DNA of 64,000 bases from Candidatus Zixiibacteriota bacterium (GTDB taxonomy: Bacteria; Zixibacteria; MSB-5A5; GN15; PGXB01). Positions 37,061 through 45,766 of the stretch are shown here, one piece after another. Within the stretch, counting starts at the first letter, position 1; every line of letters starts with the position of its first letter. The DNA lies in contig LS998015.1 of the NCBI GenBank assembly GCA_900498245.1, positions 1,040,642 through 1,104,641 of the forward strand. Direction: 5' to 3'. The notes under the pieces are model-generated. The model was not told where the DNA came from and searched no databases. It was given only the letters and a program-made list of their open reading frames with translations. Both the position numbers and the translations under genes were made by a program.

Positions 37061-37266
37061 AATATCTTAACCTTATTTTTCCTTCGGAATGAGGCAATAA
37101 TCAGGGCCGCTCCGACAATAATAAGGATTATCGGCCAGGCTACCCGCCAGCCGGGAATTATGTCCAGATTGATAAGAAGAAAAAGAACTCCCACTCCGAA
37201 AACTATCAGGCCGCCAATAAGGGGACCCCGATCGCGATGCTTGAATTCATCATGTTCCATTTCCAT
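37057..37266 (-). CDS. Small two-helix membrane protein (LiaI/DUF5668-like)
   Basis: A protein of 69 residues (71 if the first ATG at 37272 is used). A GGAG site sits 6 bases before the second ATG, which favours the shorter form. After an acidic, His-containing head come two closely spaced membrane helices: G-P-L-I-G-G-L-I-V-F-G-V-G-V-L-F-L-L-I-N and W-P-I-I-L-I-I-V-G-A-A. A short basic tail ends it. This is the pattern of LiaI/LiaF-type envelope-stress proteins. It forms a two-gene unit with the CPBP protease. Confidence 0.8.
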   Translation of the reverse strand: MEMEHDEFKHRDRGPLIGGLIVFGVGVLFLLINLDIIPGWRVAWPIILIIVGAALIIASFRRKNKVKIF

Positions 37267-37310
37267 ATACATCTCCGTTCTTCAATAATTCGGCAAATTT
37301 TCGTTCAAAA

Positions 37311-37338
37311 TTGACTTTACAGGTATTTATGTTAAATT
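37311..37338 (+). promoter_or_regulatory. Promoter candidate for the radical SAM gene
   Basis: TTGACT (37311-37316), 16 bases, then TAAATT (37333-37338). It supports translation starting at the ATG at 37383 rather than at the upstream in-frame TTG, which is itself the -35 box. Confidence 0.45.
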
Positions 37339-37382
37339 TAGCGAAAAGTTTTCCCGTCGAAACAAAAAAATGGACTGACAAT

Positions 37383-38153
37383 ATGACTTCCGAACCGTTG
37401 AAATTGAAACAGCACATTATATACGGCCCGGTTAATTCGCGCCGCCTCGGCTCATCTCTGGGAGTGAATATCCTGCCGATCCGATACAAGGCCTGCCCCT
37501 TCAATTGCCGATACTGCCAGTACGGATTCACTGGGGCAAAAGGGCACGTCGTCGATATCGACCGAAACGAGTTCCCGTCGCCACCTGAAATTCTTCTGGC
37601 CCTGGATAAGGCGTATGAAGATTACCCCTCGGTGGCGTATATTACTTTTTCCGGGAACGGCGAGCCGACCCTTCATCCCGAATTCCCTCATATCGTGGAA
37701 AAAGTCAAAGAGTGGAAAAATAGTCACAATCCTGAAATAAAACTGGCGATTCTCTCCAATTCGGCTCTGGTGTACAAAGAAGGGGTCCGGCGGGGACTGA
37801 CTCTACTTGACGAGCGGTTCATGAAACTCGATGCCGGCGATGAATCAACTTTTCTTAGATTCAACCGTCCCCATTCCGATATTAAATTCGACATGATCAT
37901 CGAGGGGCTGAAAGGCCTCGATGATATCGTCATACAGGCCCTTTTCGCGGGGGGTGACGATGGCAACAGCGGTGATTATGCCGTCGACCGCTGGATCGAT
38001 ATGATAGGGGAGATTCGGCCGAAAGAGTGCCACATTTACTCCCTGGATAGACCCTCGGCGGATAGAACTCTCGCCAAAGTCGATATCGAAGGACTGACCA
38101 AAATAAAGCAGAAGACCGAACGCCGTGCCGAAGTGCGGGTAAGAGTCTTTTAA
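37383..38153 (+). CDS. Radical SAM protein
   Basis: The 256-residue protein carries a C-P-F-N-C-R-Y-C cluster (Cys-x3-Cys-x2-Cys), the 4Fe-4S site of radical SAM enzymes, near residue 39. The glycine-rich segment F-S-G-N-G-E-P-T-L binds SAM. The opening I-Y-G-P-V-N-S-R-R-L-G-S-S-L-G is characteristic of a subgroup of uncharacterised small radical SAM proteins related to wyosine/PflA-like enzymes. A TTG-initiated frame exists upstream but overlaps promoter sequence. The substrate is unknown. An inverted repeat starts at the stop codon. Confidence 0.85.
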   Translation: MTSEPLKLKQHIIYGPVNSRRLGSSLGVNILPIRYKACPFNCRYCQYGFTGAKGHVVDIDRNEFPSPPEILLALDKAYEDYPSVAYITFSGNGEPTLHPEFPHIVEKVKEWKNSHNPEIKLAILSNSALVYKEGVRRGLTLLDERFMKLDAGDESTFLRFNRPHSDIKFDMIIEGLKGLDDIVIQALFAGGDDGNSGDYAVDRWIDMIGEIRPKECHIYSLDRPSADRTLAKVDIEGLTKIKQKTERRAEVRVRVF

Positions 38154-38176
38154 TATCACATGATTTATGTGATATT
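38152..38176. repeat. Perfect 10-bp inverted repeat, operator candidate
   Basis: AATATCACAT (38152-38161) and ATGTGATATT (38167-38176) are exact complements with a 5-base spacer. No T-run follows, so it is less likely a terminator. It lies 90 bases upstream of two DNA-binding protein genes and could be an operator they bind. Confidence 0.6.
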
Positions 38177-38219
38177 CAATTCATAACCAATTCCAAAATC
38201 ACGTGACCGCGATGTGGTA

Positions 38220-38238
38220 GCGCCGGGGCGCCTTTTTC
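38220..38238 (+). terminator. Weak hairpin with T-run
   Basis: GCGC-CGGG-GCGC (38220-38231) followed by CC and five T. The short stem makes this a weak terminator candidate for the radical SAM gene. Confidence 0.4.
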
Positions 38239-38265
38239 CTTTCCCTTTACTCAAAAAGGAGAAAG

Positions 38266-38775
38266 ATGCCGTCGCGAATTTCCTATCAAAGTTGGGTCGA
38301 TGACCCCGATCCCAAGAGCGATTTTCCCCTTAAGACCGATGAAACCGAAAATATCGAGTCACCGCGAACCAGGCGAGTAAAAAAATGGGTCAACAGGGCC
38401 CTGGATAAATTGACACCGCTCGAACGGGAAGTCGTGGTCCAGCATTATTTGAATGGCCGGTCGCTTTATGATATCTCCCTTGACCTGGAACGAGAACCGT
38501 TACAGATTGTCAATGTTCGGCGCCGGGCGGTCCTTAAACTCAAGAAAAATCTGGCCATTTTCGTGCGGCGGGAATTTGTCCTGAAAGAGATGATTATACC
38601 GAAATGTATTCTCTGCAATTCGCCCCGCCGCGCCGAAATCGATACTCTTATCCGGGCCAAGCGCAAAGAAGAAACCTGGCGTCGGATAATCGGGAAACTT
38701 AAATCGGAGTACGGCATCAAAATCACAACCCCCCAGGTTTTAATCGGGCACCAAAAATATCATATGGAGGATTAA
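38266..38775 (+). CDS. Sigma-70 region-4-like protein with CxxC/HxxxH tail
   Basis: The 169-residue protein has a helix-turn-helix like sigma-70 region 4 at about residues 45-95 (K-L-T-P-L-E-R-E-V-V-V-Q-H-Y, then S-L-Y-D-I-S-L-D-L). The C-terminal part has Cys114-x2-Cys117 (C-I-L-C), a helical segment with R-A-E-I-D-T-L-I, and His162-x3-His166 at the end (G-H-Q-K-Y-H). That resembles a small zinc-binding HTH domain. Sigma regions 2 and 3 are absent, so it is not a full sigma factor. AAGGAG precedes the start. It is followed 4 bases later by a ribbon-helix-helix gene and then lpxC. Confidence 0.75.
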   Translation: MPSRISYQSWVDDPDPKSDFPLKTDETENIESPRTRRVKKWVNRALDKLTPLEREVVVQHYLNGRSLYDISLDLEREPLQIVNVRRRAVLKLKKNLAIFVRREFVLKEMIIPKCILCNSPRRAEIDTLIRAKRKEETWRRIIGKLKSEYGIKITTPQVLIGHQKYHMED

Positions 38776-38779
38776 ACTA

Positions 38780-39031
38780 ATGGACCAGGAACCGGCACGC
38801 AAAATACGCGGCGAACATGTCATAAACCTTCGCCTTTCGTACGAATTCAAAGAACGGATCCGGCGGCTGGCGGATAGATATGACCGCACCACATCCGACA
38901 TGATGCGGACCCTCCTGAAAATCGGTATCCCGGTGATGGAGGGGATTTCCGAAGCCGAGGAAGAGATGGTCAAAGAATATGTGGCTCTCATTCGTAGGTT
39001 CAGAAAGATGAAAAATATTAAGGAACTATAA
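38780..39031 (+). CDS. Ribbon-helix-helix DNA-binding protein
   Basis: The 83-residue protein has the RHH pattern: a beta strand V-I-N-L-R-L-S, a helix E-F-K-E-R-I-R-R-L-A-D-R-Y, then R-T-T-S-D-M-M-R-T-L-L-K-I-G. It is of the CopG/Arc type and probably binds DNA as a dimer. GGAGG lies within the end of the upstream gene. It looks like an antitoxin, but no toxin gene adjoins it, so it may be a plain regulator. Possible targets are the inverted repeat at 38152 or the lpxC promoter just downstream. Confidence 0.8.
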   Translation: MDQEPARKIRGEHVINLRLSYEFKERIRRLADRYDRTTSDMMRTLLKIGIPVMEGISEAEEEMVKEYVALIRRFRKMKNIKEL

Positions 39032-39058
39032 GAGAATTAATACGTTACGATTTTGTTC

Positions 39059-39087
39059 TTGAAAACATAGTTAACAATTTGTATAAT
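39059..39087 (+). promoter_or_regulatory. lpxC operon promoter
   Basis: TTGAAA (39059-39064), 17 bases, then a perfect TATAAT (39082-39087). The transcript would begin about 39094, only about 12 bases before the ATG at 39106. Confidence 0.7.
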
Positions 39088-39105
39088 CCCGTCCTAACGG
39101 AACAT

Positions 39106-40497
39106 ATGTATACGAAACAGAGAACGATTAAGCGCCCGATCTCCATCGAGGGTATCGGGCTCCATACCGGCAACGGTAGTATTCTCACTTTCCGGCCGGC
39201 GCCGCCTGACAGCGGCGTGAAATTTATTCGGACCGACCTTCCGGGAAAGCCGTCTGTCATGGCCGATATCGATCATGTTATCGATATCTCGCGCGGGACC
39301 ACCCTCGGAAACGGCGAGGCCAAAGTATATACGGTCGAGCACGTGCTGGCGGCCATCGCCGGACTTCAAATCGACAATCTCGATATCGAAGTCAATGCCA
39401 ATGAACCGCCGGTTGTCGATGGTTCCTCGCGGCCGTTTGCCGACAAACTGCTCGAAGCCGAAATCGAAACTCAGGATGCCGATCGCTATTATCTGGAAAT
39501 CGATACCACCCTCTCTTATTCCGAGCCGGATCGGCATGTTGATATCGTCGTGACCCCATCCGATCGCTTCCGCATCACTTTCATGATTGATTACCGCAAC
39601 CCGGCGCTGGGCACCCAGTACACCACCCTGATTGACCTGGAATCGGAATTTGTCGAGGAATTCGCCCCGGCAAGGACCTTTTGTTTCCTTTCGGAAGTTG
39701 AAATGCTCAAAAATCAGGGATTGATTAAAGGCGGCGGTCTCAATAACGCCGTCGTCATTTACGATTCCGATCTGGGGCAGGTGGAGGTTGACCGGATCCG
39801 CAACGCCTTGAATCTCAAAGACGAGGCCTTTGTCGGCAAGACGGGGATCATCAATGATATTCCTCTCCGTTTTTACAATGAGCCGGTGCGCCACAAAGCG
39901 CTGGACCTCATCGGCGACCTCTTTTTAATCGGGGTTCCGATAAAGGGGCATATCCTCGCGGCCCGTTCCGGACATAAAGCCAATGTGGAACTGGTTAAAA
40001 AAATTCGCGCCCTCTACGAGAAGAAGAAATTATTGAGCAAATATCAAAAGTCTAATCAGGAACCGTTCCTCGATATCGACGGCATCATGAAGATAATGCC
40101 GCATCGCTATCCGTTTCTCCTGATTGACAAAGTTATCGAACTCGAACCGGAAAAGCGGGTGGTTGCGATTAAAAATGTGACCATCAACGAGCCGTTTTTC
40201 CAGGGGCATTTTCCGGGCCGTCCGATTATGCCGGGAGTGCTGATAATCGAAGCCATGGCGCAGGCCGGCGGGATTCTACTATTGAAAGCCGTGCCCGAGC
40301 CGGAAAAAAAATTGGTTTATTTTCTTTCGATTGACGGTGTCAAATTCCGCCGGCCCGTCAAGCCGGGAGATACGATACGATTTGAACTCGATATGAAAGC
40401 TTTCCGCCGCAATACATGTAAAATGACCGGAAAAGGATTCGTGGATGATACCCTGGTGGTGGAGGCCGAACTTATGGCCATGGTGATGGACCGATGA
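39106..40497 (+). CDS. lpxC-fabZ: Bifunctional UDP-3-O-acyl-GlcNAc deacetylase / 3-hydroxyacyl-ACP dehydratase
   Basis: The 463-residue protein fuses two enzymes. LpxC (about 1-310) removes the acetyl group in the committed step of lipid A synthesis. Its zinc ligands are His79, His263 and Asp267 (E-H-V-L-A-A and R-H-K-A-L-D). FabZ (about 325-463) dehydrates 3-hydroxyacyl-ACP. Its catalytic pair is His368 in G-H-F-P-G and Glu382 in L-I-I-E-A-M-A-Q. The fusion is known from Bacteroidetes, Chlorobi and relatives, so it supports an FCB origin. An open frame begins at an upstream TTG, but that overlaps the -10 box, so the ATG at 39106 is used. lpxA follows with a 4-base overlap. Confidence 0.97.
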   Translation: MYTKQRTIKRPISIEGIGLHTGNGSILTFRPAPPDSGVKFIRTDLPGKPSVMADIDHVIDISRGTTLGNGEAKVYTVEHVLAAIAGLQIDNLDIEVNANEPPVVDGSSRPFADKLLEAEIETQDADRYYLEIDTTLSYSEPDRHVDIVVTPSDRFRITFMIDYRNPALGTQYTTLIDLESEFVEEFAPARTFCFLSEVEMLKNQGLIKGGGLNNAVVIYDSDLGQVEVDRIRNALNLKDEAFVGKTGIINDIPLRFYNEPVRHKALDLIGDLFLIGVPIKGHILAARSGHKANVELVKKIRALYEKKKLLSKYQKSNQEPFLDIDGIMKIMPHRYPFLLIDKVIELEPEKRVVAIKNVTINEPFFQGHFPGRPIMPGVLIIEAMAQAGGILLLKAVPEPEKKLVYFLSIDGVKFRRPVKPGDTIRFELDMKAFRRNTCKMTGKGFVDDTLVVEAELMAMVMDR

Positions 40498-41267
40498 CAG
40501 ATATTCACCCGACCGCGATTATTGATTCCTCGGCAAAGATCGGCCAAAATGTGAATATCGGGCCGTTCAGCATAGTCGAATCGGATACTGTTATCGGCGA
40601 CAATGTGACTATCGGGAGCCATTGCCTGTTGGCGCGATTTGCCGAATTGCGCGAAAATGTTGTCCTTCATCAGGGCGTGGTCGTCGGCACTGTTCCGCAG
40701 GATCTGAAATTTAAAGGGGAAAGGACTCGCATCGTAATCGGCAAAGGGACCGTTATCCGGGAGTACGCCATGCTCAATCGGGGAACCTCGGCCCACGGCG
40801 AGACAACCATAGGCGAAAATTGCTTCCTGATGGCTTATTCCCACGTGGCGCACGATTGTATCATCGGCGACAATACCATTCTGGCCAACTCCGTCAACCT
40901 GGCCGGGCATATCGAAATCGGCGATTGGGTCACGATCGGCGGCGTGGTTCCGGTGCATCAATTCGTGAAAATCGGCTCCCACTGTATGATCGGTGGCGGT
41001 TTTCGGGTGCAACAGGATGTCTGTCCCTACTCGCTGGTGGCGGGATACCCGTTAAAAGTGGTGGGACTGAATGCCATCGGGCTCAAACGGCGGGGATTTA
41101 AAACCGAGACAATTCATCTTTTGGAAAAGACATTTAAAATTCTGTTTTTCTCCGGATTTAATACCTCGCAGGCGGTGACCCGCATTAAAGACGACGTGGA
41201 AATGGTTCCCGAAGTGCAACGGATTCTCGACTTTATCGAAAAATCGGATCGGGGAATCATCAAGTAA
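40494..41267 (+). CDS. lpxA: UDP-GlcNAc acyltransferase LpxA
   Basis: The 257-residue protein has the left-handed beta-helix of hexapeptide repeats (I-G-x-N-V-x-I-G type, for example I-G-D-N-V-T-I-G-S-H) from residue 1 to about 190, and a helical C-terminus. The catalytic His is in the Y-S-H-V-A-H-D-C segment near residue 120. LpxA adds a 3-hydroxyacyl chain to the 3-OH of UDP-GlcNAc, using acyl-ACP, as the first step of lipid A synthesis. Its start overlaps the lpxC-fabZ stop (ATGA). The oxidoreductase gene follows after 58 bases. Confidence 0.95.
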   Translation: MTDIHPTAIIDSSAKIGQNVNIGPFSIVESDTVIGDNVTIGSHCLLARFAELRENVVLHQGVVVGTVPQDLKFKGERTRIVIGKGTVIREYAMLNRGTSAHGETTIGENCFLMAYSHVAHDCIIGDNTILANSVNLAGHIEIGDWVTIGGVVPVHQFVKIGSHCMIGGGFRVQQDVCPYSLVAGYPLKVVGLNAIGLKRRGFKTETIHLLEKTFKILFFSGFNTSQAVTRIKDDVEMVPEVQRILDFIEKSDRGIIK

Positions 41268-41325
41268 AATGGCCGCCCCGGAATGAGGAACTGTCGAGCC
41301 CATCCGGGACTATATCAATAACGCC

Positions 41326-42300
41326 ATGAATAAATTGAGAACAGCGGTAATCGGAGTGGGGCACCTCGGACGGCATCATGCCCGCTGGTATCATAATATC
41401 AAAGAGGCCGAATTGGTCGGCGTATTTGATACCGAATCTTCCAAATGCCGTCAGGTGGCCGACGAATTCGGCGTGACTGCCTTTAATTCCATTGATGATA
41501 TAATTGGTGCGGCCGAAGCGGTCTCCATCGCGACTCCGAGCAGTAATCATTGCGAGATCGCGGAAAAATTTATTTCAGCCGGCATTCATTGCCTGATAGA
41601 AAAACCGATTGCGGTAAATATCGACGAGGCCGACAAAATTGTGGGTCTGGCCCAAAAGTCTGGAGTCATTGTCGGCGTTGGTCAGATTGAACGGTTCAAC
41701 CCGGCCGTTCAGGCCCTCCGAAAATTTGACATTCATCCCCGTTTCATCGAGGCCCACCGCCTGGCGGCATTTGACCCGAGGGGGACCGATGTGGCCGTAA
41801 TTCTCGACTTGATGATTCATGACATTGATTTAACTCTGCATCTGGTCAAATCCAAACCGGTCCATATCGAGGCCTCGGCGGTGGCCGTCATTTCCGATAC
41901 GGCCGATATCGCCAACGCCCGTCTGACCTTCGAGAACGGGGCCGTAGCCAACTTGACAGCCAGCCGGATTTCGCTTCACCAGATGCGCAAATTGCGGATT
42001 TTTCAAAAATCCGGTTATTATTCCCTCGATCTGGCCGTGAAGCAGGCCGATATCTATCGCCTTTCCGACGAAAGCAATAAGAATGAAACCGGCATGAGAG
42101 TTCCCCTGGGAAAATCAGGGCACGAGATTCTATACAGCAAGGCCGGAGCGAAAGATGAAGACATGCTCTGCAATGAATTGACCGATTTTGTCCTGGCCGT
42201 GCAAAACAGGACTCGCCCGCAAGTGACAGCCAAAGAGGGACGGGACGCCCTGAAGGTGGCTCTGGAAATCGAACGAATAGGTCTTAATGGCGTCCGCTAA
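41326..42300 (+). CDS. Gfo/Idh/MocA-family oxidoreductase (GnnA-like position)
   Basis: The 324-residue protein has an N-terminal NAD(P) Rossmann fold (V-I-G-V-G-H-L-G-R-H-H-A), the E-K-P-I-A-V catalytic-region motif near residue 92, and a C-terminal alpha/beta domain with an H-D-I-D-L-T-L-H segment. The family oxidises or reduces sugars. Being between lpxA and lpxB, it could act on UDP-GlcNAc, like GnnA of Acidithiobacillus, which helps make 3-amino sugars for lipid A. The partner aminotransferase GnnB is not seen here, so this remains inference. Overlaps lpxB by 14 bases. Confidence 0.85.
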   Translation: MNKLRTAVIGVGHLGRHHARWYHNIKEAELVGVFDTESSKCRQVADEFGVTAFNSIDDIIGAAEAVSIATPSSNHCEIAEKFISAGIHCLIEKPIAVNIDEADKIVGLAQKSGVIVGVGQIERFNPAVQALRKFDIHPRFIEAHRLAAFDPRGTDVAVILDLMIHDIDLTLHLVKSKPVHIEASAVAVISDTADIANARLTFENGAVANLTASRISLHQMRKLRIFQKSGYYSLDLAVKQADIYRLSDESNKNETGMRVPLGKSGHEILYSKAGAKDEDMLCNELTDFVLAVQNRTRPQVTAKEGRDALKVALEIERIGLNGVR

Positions 42301-43438
42301 TAACAATAGCGAAAACCGTTCTGCCGTCGGGGATAAAAAAATCCCCGTTTTCATTTCCGCCGGCGACCCCTCCGGCGATATCGCCGGCTCGCTCCTCCTC
42401 AAAAAATTAAAAGAGCGGTATCCTGAATTGAAGAGTTTCGGACTGGGCGGGAAAAGAATGGCCGCCGAAGGTCAAATTCAAATCGTCCCCGGCTCCGAAC
42501 TGGCGGTCCTCGGTTTCTGGGAAGTCGCCGCCAAGTTCCGCTTTTTCCGCCGCCTGATGCATGATACGATAAAAGAAATAGAGGCCGGGCAACCGAAAGT
42601 CGCGATTTTGATCGATTACCCCGGTTTTAATCTTCGGCTGGCCGCGGCCGTCCGCAAGATCGGTATCCCGGTCATATATTATGTCTCGCCGCAAATCTGG
42701 GCCTGGGGCGGCCGGAGAATCGGAGCCATCAAAGAACGTGTCGATTTGATGCTCCTCATTTTGCCGTTTGAAAAAGATATCTATGATCGGGCCGGTGTGA
42801 AAAATATATTCGTGGGACATTATTTGCTGGATGATATGGAACCAGGATTCGTAAAGGCGCCCTACAATCCGAAATCGGACCTTATTGCCCTGTTGCCCGG
42901 TTCCCGTCCCCAGGAAATCGAAAGAATGCTCCCCGCCATGATAAAAAGTGCGGAAATCATCTCACGTAAAGGATCCTGGCGGTTCGCCGTAGGCGGCATT
43001 GCCGGAACGGTCAATTATGATACTTTCCTCAGGAATTCACCACTCCCCATAGAAATTCGTTTGGGGCAGACGCGCCCGTTGATTGCTGATAGCAGCCTTA
43101 TCATAACGTCATCGGGGACCGCCACTCTGGAGACCGGAATTATCGGTCGCCCGATGGTGGTCATCTATAAAACCGGGTGGATATCATATCGGATTGCACG
43201 ATCTTTGGTAACCGTTGATAAAATTGCCCTGATCAATATTTGTGCCGGAAAAAAAATCGTGCCGGAACTGATTCAGAACATGGCCACACCCGATAAAATC
43301 GCCTCCGAGGCCCTGAAACTTATTGACGATAATCAACAGAGTCTGAATATTGTCTCGGCGTTGAACGATGTCACCGATCGGTTAGGCGGAGCCGGCGCGG
43401 CGGAACGGGCGGTGGCGGCCATCGGAGAATACCTGTAA
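42287..43438 (+). CDS. lpxB: Lipid-A-disaccharide synthase
   Basis: The 383-residue protein is full length for LpxB. It opens with S-A-G-D-P-S-G-D-I-A-G-S-L-L, the donor-binding segment. Later segments include Y-V-S-P-Q-I-W-A-W near residue 120, L-P-G-S-R-P-Q-E-I near 200, and S-S-G-T-A-T-L-E near 275. It joins UDP-2,3-diacylglucosamine and lipid X into the disaccharide of lipid A, on the inner face of the inner membrane. It overlaps the oxidoreductase gene by 14 bases and waaA by one base (TAATG). Confidence 0.95.
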   Translation: MASANNNSENRSAVGDKKIPVFISAGDPSGDIAGSLLLKKLKERYPELKSFGLGGKRMAAEGQIQIVPGSELAVLGFWEVAAKFRFFRRLMHDTIKEIEAGQPKVAILIDYPGFNLRLAAAVRKIGIPVIYYVSPQIWAWGGRRIGAIKERVDLMLLILPFEKDIYDRAGVKNIFVGHYLLDDMEPGFVKAPYNPKSDLIALLPGSRPQEIERMLPAMIKSAEIISRKGSWRFAVGGIAGTVNYDTFLRNSPLPIEIRLGQTRPLIADSSLIITSSGTATLETGIIGRPMVVIYKTGWISYRIARSLVTVDKIALINICAGKKIVPELIQNMATPDKIASEALKLIDDNQQSLNIVSALNDVTDRLGGAGAAERAVAAIGEYL

Positions 43439-44715
43439 TGCTGACCCTGTATCGCATAATCACTTTCCTGATCTTCTTCATCTTGTTTCCGTACACTTAT
43501 ATTGCATATTTGCTCGGCTCCAAAAAGTGGGGAAATCGTCTCGGGTATCATGAAAAATCGAACGGCAATCGTTCCCGTGGCGAGGTGGTCTGGCTGCATG
43601 CCTCCTCGATGGGCGAGGTCAAGGTGGTGTCGATTCTTGTGAACCAGTTGGCGGCGCTCGACAGGAATCTGAAATTTTATATTACGGTCATGACTGAAAC
43701 CGGATTTAAAAGCGCTCAGGGGATGGCGGGATCTAAAACAACCGTCGGATTTATGCCGCTGGATTATCGCCTGGCGATCCGACGATTTATCAGGCGGGTC
43801 AAACCGTCGGCGGCCATATTCATCGAGACCGAAATCTGGCCCAATACCATTATAAATCTCGGAAAAGCCGCCGTGCCGGTCTTTCTGGCCAACGGGAGGC
43901 TGTCGGATAAAGCCGCTTCGCGTTACCGGCTGGTGAAATCGGGAATGGCGGGAATCTTATCCCAATATGCAAGACTGATAGTACAGAGCGAAGCCGACAA
44001 GGAGCGGTACATCTCCATCGGTGCCGAGCCCGGTAAGATCGACGTCATTGGCAGTCTTAAATTCGATGCTCCTATCGCCGATATCTCGCCGGCAAAGCAG
44101 AAGGAATTGCGCGCCAAATTCCCCTTCCCTCCGGGAGCCCGGCTGTTCACGGCCGGTTCCACCCGTGAAGGTGAGAATCAGATAATTCTCAAAGCATACC
44201 GGGATCTTATGACCGATTTTTCCGAAATCCGGCTGATTCTGGTGCCGCGCCACTTAGATAATCTCGACGATATCTGCCGTATGGCTGCCGACCTGAATCT
44301 GAGTTGCGCCCGCTTCTCCGGCATCGGACAGCAATCGGGCGACCCAAGCGCAATTGTCGTCGACCAGATGGGGATATTGAATGACATCTACTCTATATCT
44401 GATATCGCCTTTGTCGGCGGAACTCTCGTCGATATCGGGGGACATAACATTCTGGAACCGGTCTGGGCCGGCATCCCGGTTTTGTACGGCCCATCCATTT
44501 TTAATGTCAAAGACAGTTCGGAATATGTCCTCGAGCATAACTTCGGAGCGATGGTTGCCGATGAAGAAGCCCTTCTCGAAAATCTTCGCCTTTTCTTCCG
44601 GGGCGAAAAGAAGTATATTAAAAAGAGCACGGCATCAGGGGAAAATTCACGGTCTTACAAGACAGCCCGCATCATCTTAAACCATTTGTCTGAAAAATGG
44701 AAAAAATCTGGCTGA
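43438..44715 (+). CDS. waaA: 3-deoxy-D-manno-octulosonic acid (Kdo) transferase
   Basis: The 425-residue protein has an N-terminal membrane helix, then W-L-H-A-S-S-M-G-E-V near residue 57. E-T-E-I-W-P-N near 129 and the C-terminal G-G-H-N-I-L-E-P segment follow, all conserved in WaaA/KdtA. It transfers Kdo from CMP-Kdo to lipid A precursor at the cytoplasmic face of the inner membrane. It is the link between the lipid A and core sugar pathways. Genes for Kdo synthesis are not in the window. Overlaps lpxK by 19 bases. Confidence 0.95.
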   Translation: MLTLYRIITFLIFFILFPYTYIAYLLGSKKWGNRLGYHEKSNGNRSRGEVVWLHASSMGEVKVVSILVNQLAALDRNLKFYITVMTETGFKSAQGMAGSKTTVGFMPLDYRLAIRRFIRRVKPSAAIFIETEIWPNTIINLGKAAVPVFLANGRLSDKAASRYRLVKSGMAGILSQYARLIVQSEADKERYISIGAEPGKIDVIGSLKFDAPIADISPAKQKELRAKFPFPPGARLFTAGSTREGENQIILKAYRDLMTDFSEIRLILVPRHLDNLDDICRMAADLNLSCARFSGIGQQSGDPSAIVVDQMGILNDIYSISDIAFVGGTLVDIGGHNILEPVWAGIPVLYGPSIFNVKDSSEYVLEHNFGAMVADEEALLENLRLFFRGEKKYIKKSTASGENSRSYKTARIILNHLSEKWKKSG

Positions 44716-45761
44716 ACATAATCGGTCGCAAGAGCAATCCTCTGGTCTGGCCGGCATTATGCCTTCTCTGGGTTGTCTCTCTCGGCTATGGACTCGGTGT
44801 CCGCCTCCACAAAAGTGTCTCCCGTGAAAAAATCCGGACCCGTGCCCCCGTTATCTCTATCGGCAATCTCACCGTCGGCGGGACCGGCAAAACGCCGATC
44901 GTAATCGAAGTGGCCCGGCATTTCCTCTTTAAGGGCAAAAAAGTCGGCATTGTCTCATCGGGGTACGGCCGAAAATCAAAGGCAGCCGTAGCCGGGATGG
45001 GTAAAGAACTGCTCCGCCTGACCGCCGAAGAAATCGGCGATGAAATGCTTATGGCGGCCGAAATCCTCCCCTCGGCATATATCTCGGTCGCTCCGCGCAA
45101 AAGCGAAGCCGCCGCCGTTCTCGATACCAAGTACTCCCCGGACATCATCCTTGTCGATGACGGCTTTCAGCATCATCGCCTGCACCGCGACCTGAATATT
45201 CTGGTCATCGACGCCCGCTCCGATCCGCGCCGGGAGGCCCTTTTTCCCCTGGGACGGCGCCGGGAGCCGCTTGCGGCCATTAAACGGGCCGACCTTTTCA
45301 TACTCTCCCGACCCGATTTGAACGAAAACCGCCTATCGCTCCCAAATTGGCTCAAGCGGAACTTCCCCGGAAAGTTGATTGTGCCGATAGAATTCATCAA
45401 TTGCGAAATAAACTCCCCCAGCGAGAGAATCCCTTTCCGGAATATCGCGGAAAAACGGATTTATTTCTTCGCCGGTATCGGGAGTTTCGAGGCCGTGCTG
45501 GAAAGTCTGAGAAAGTGCGGGGCGCGACTGGCCGGCTCCCGCCGCTTCCCCGACCATTGCCGTTACGCGAAAAATGAACTGGATCTTTTAAAACGCGATA
45601 TCGAAAATTACCGGCCCGATTTTCTGGTTACGACATACAAAGATTATGTCAAACTCAAACATATGGATTTCGGCGGGCCGCTGTATTATCTTGGCCTGAA
45701 ACTTCAATTCGATACCGAGGGCGAAAAATTTTTCCGTGAAATTGAAAGGTTTGTTATATAA
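44697..45761 (+). CDS. lpxK: Tetraacyldisaccharide 4'-kinase
   Basis: The 354-residue protein has a short N-terminal hydrophobic segment (about 17-33) and a P-loop G-G-T-G-K-T at residues 61-66 within I-S-I-G-N-L-T-V. Family segments V-S-S-G-Y-G-R and L-V-D-D-G-F-Q-H-H-R-L follow. LpxK phosphorylates the 4' position of the disaccharide using ATP. It overlaps waaA by 19 bases and is the last lipid A gene of this operon; nadB starts 5 bases after the stop, so the two may be co-transcribed. No LpxD, LpxH or late acyltransferase genes are seen here. Confidence 0.94.
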   Translation: MEKIWLNIIGRKSNPLVWPALCLLWVVSLGYGLGVRLHKSVSREKIRTRAPVISIGNLTVGGTGKTPIVIEVARHFLFKGKKVGIVSSGYGRKSKAAVAGMGKELLRLTAEEIGDEMLMAAEILPSAYISVAPRKSEAAAVLDTKYSPDIILVDDGFQHHRLHRDLNILVIDARSDPRREALFPLGRRREPLAAIKRADLFILSRPDLNENRLSLPNWLKRNFPGKLIVPIEFINCEINSPSERIPFRNIAEKRIYFFAGIGSFEAVLESLRKCGARLAGSRRFPDHCRYAKNELDLLKRDIENYRPDFLVTTYKDYVKLKHMDFGGPLYYLGLKLQFDTEGEKFFREIERFVI

Positions 45762-45766
45762 AAGAT

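Noticed and set aside
38780-39031. Toxin-antitoxin system
   Set aside because: The RHH protein resembles an antitoxin, but neither neighbour looks like a toxin.
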